Shown here one piece after another: positions 63,639-64,000 of a stretch of DNA of 64,000 bases. This stretch comes from Novosphingobium sp. Rr 2-17 (GTDB lineage: Bacteria > Pseudomonadota > Alphaproteobacteria > Sphingomonadales > Sphingomonadaceae). Where the stretch lies: contig NZ_AKFJ01000005.1 of assembly GCF_000272475.1 (NCBI RefSeq), forward strand, positions 105,838 through 169,837, in the 5' to 3' direction. A program made the position numbers and the translations under genes. The notes beneath the pieces were generated by a model that saw nothing but the letters and a program-made list of their open reading frames with translations, was not told the DNA's origin and did not search any database. Position 1 is the first letter of the stretch. Each line of letters starts with the position of its first letter.

Positions 63639-64000
63639 CTATGGCGCCTTCCCAACGATAAACCCTTCGATGAGGTCACCCCAATCCTGGAGCATGCGGC
63701 GACGCGGCGTGAGGTAGAGCGCGCTGTTGTAGGCGCTCCTCACCTCGTCCTCTTCGTCATGCGCCAACGCCATTTCGATCCAGTCGGGCCGGTACTTCTC
63801 AGCCTCGTTCGCCCAGGTCGAGGCGATGCCCCGGAACCCGTGCATCGTCTGGCGTCCGAGATAGTCCATGCGATAGCAGCCATAGATCATCGTATTCTGC
63901 GAGATCGGCTTGCCCGGCTTTTCGCCCGGGAAGACATAACCGGTTCGCCCAATTTCGCCGATCGCTTTTAGCACCCGCCCAGCTGGACACCCGCAAAAGC
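63639..64000 (-). CDS. P4-type tyrosine integrase, C-terminal part (5' end beyond window)
   Basis: The frame is open to the right edge, so the N-terminus lies outside. Seen: GYVFPGEKPGKPIS, the box HGFRGIASTWANE (catalytic His and Arg), RPDWIEMALAHDEEDEVRSAYN with the histidine and nucleophilic tyrosine, and the RRRMLQDWGDLIE tail, all usual for prophage/island integrases. The gene reads toward the DUF6429 and IS66 relics, suggesting a genomic-island boundary near here. Confidence 0.85.
   Translation of the reverse strand, partial: FCGCPAGRVLKAIGEIGRTGYVFPGEKPGKPISQNTMIYGCYRMDYLGRQTMHGFRGIASTWANEAEKYRPDWIEMALAHDEEDEVRSAYNSALYLTPRRRMLQDWGDLIEGFIVGKAP

Noticed and set aside
1..64000. CRISPR arrays, rRNA and tRNA genes
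   Set aside because: No regularly spaced direct repeats and no cloverleaf or rRNA-like stretch was seen by reading; short or unusual tRNAs could be missed without a covariance search.

Overview
The window looks like accessory-rich DNA from a GC-rich alphaproteobacterium, most likely a sphingomonad (Sphingomonas, Sphingobium or Novosphingobium type). That view rests on gene content and protein style: TonB receptors, PepSY reductases, a DcaP-type porin, a CrbS-like acetate sensor and degenerate GC-rich intergenic repeats. It is an inference, since no rRNA or tRNA is visible. Integrase, ArdC, IS66 and DUF6429 remnants show that parts are mobile or were acquired.

Layout. 1-6330 (minus) is a catabolic run: two-domain GNAT, succinate-semialdehyde dehydrogenase, tartrate/malate-type dehydrogenase, class III aminotransferase, Lrp regulator and an M20 amidohydrolase cut by the window start. 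6671-16387 (plus) is a nickel/cobalt resistance locus with the cnrYXH signalling trio and the cnrCBA efflux pump, followed by a DUF4198 protein, a small secreted protein, a HupE/UreJ permease and a membrane-anchored periplasmic protein. An ArdC stub marks a scar at 16446-16532. 16777-26283 is iron uptake: two TonB receptors, a PepSY protein, a small membrane protein and a PepSY-flavodoxin NADPH reductase, with a Fur-like palindrome in the divergent promoter. 26656-27936 is a DEAD-box helicase.

28189-39612 is an acetate/short-acid module: CrbS-like transporter-histidine kinase, CrbR-like regulator, acetyl-CoA synthetase, porin, MFS transporter and a propionyl-CoA synthetase broken by one frameshift. 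A shared palindrome lies upstream of acs/porin and of prpE. 39745-42808 (minus) is a compact arsRC-arsN-acr3-arsH operon with a promoter and palindrome abutting the arsR start.

43359-53800 (minus) is a tightly overlapping chemosensory operon. It encodes a soluble receptor with two signalling hairpins and no sensor domain, a triple-CheW scaffold, CheB, CheR, CheA, a small STAS-like protein, a stand-alone receiver, a two-site CheC phosphatase and a double-PAS hybrid kinase. This is the most unusual system in the window.

54194-54826 is a lone catalytic-domain tyrosine recombinase. 55006-59868 is a LysR regulator divergent from a redox/detoxification operon (SDR, F420-type NADP reductase, SnoaL-like, Old Yellow Enzyme, alpha/beta hydrolase). 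60153-62908 is an SdpR-type repressor divergent from a desaturase and a DUF805/SRPBCC protein, with two direct-repeat operators. The right edge holds a frameshifted DUF6429 gene, an IS66 remnant and the C-terminal part of a P4-type integrase.
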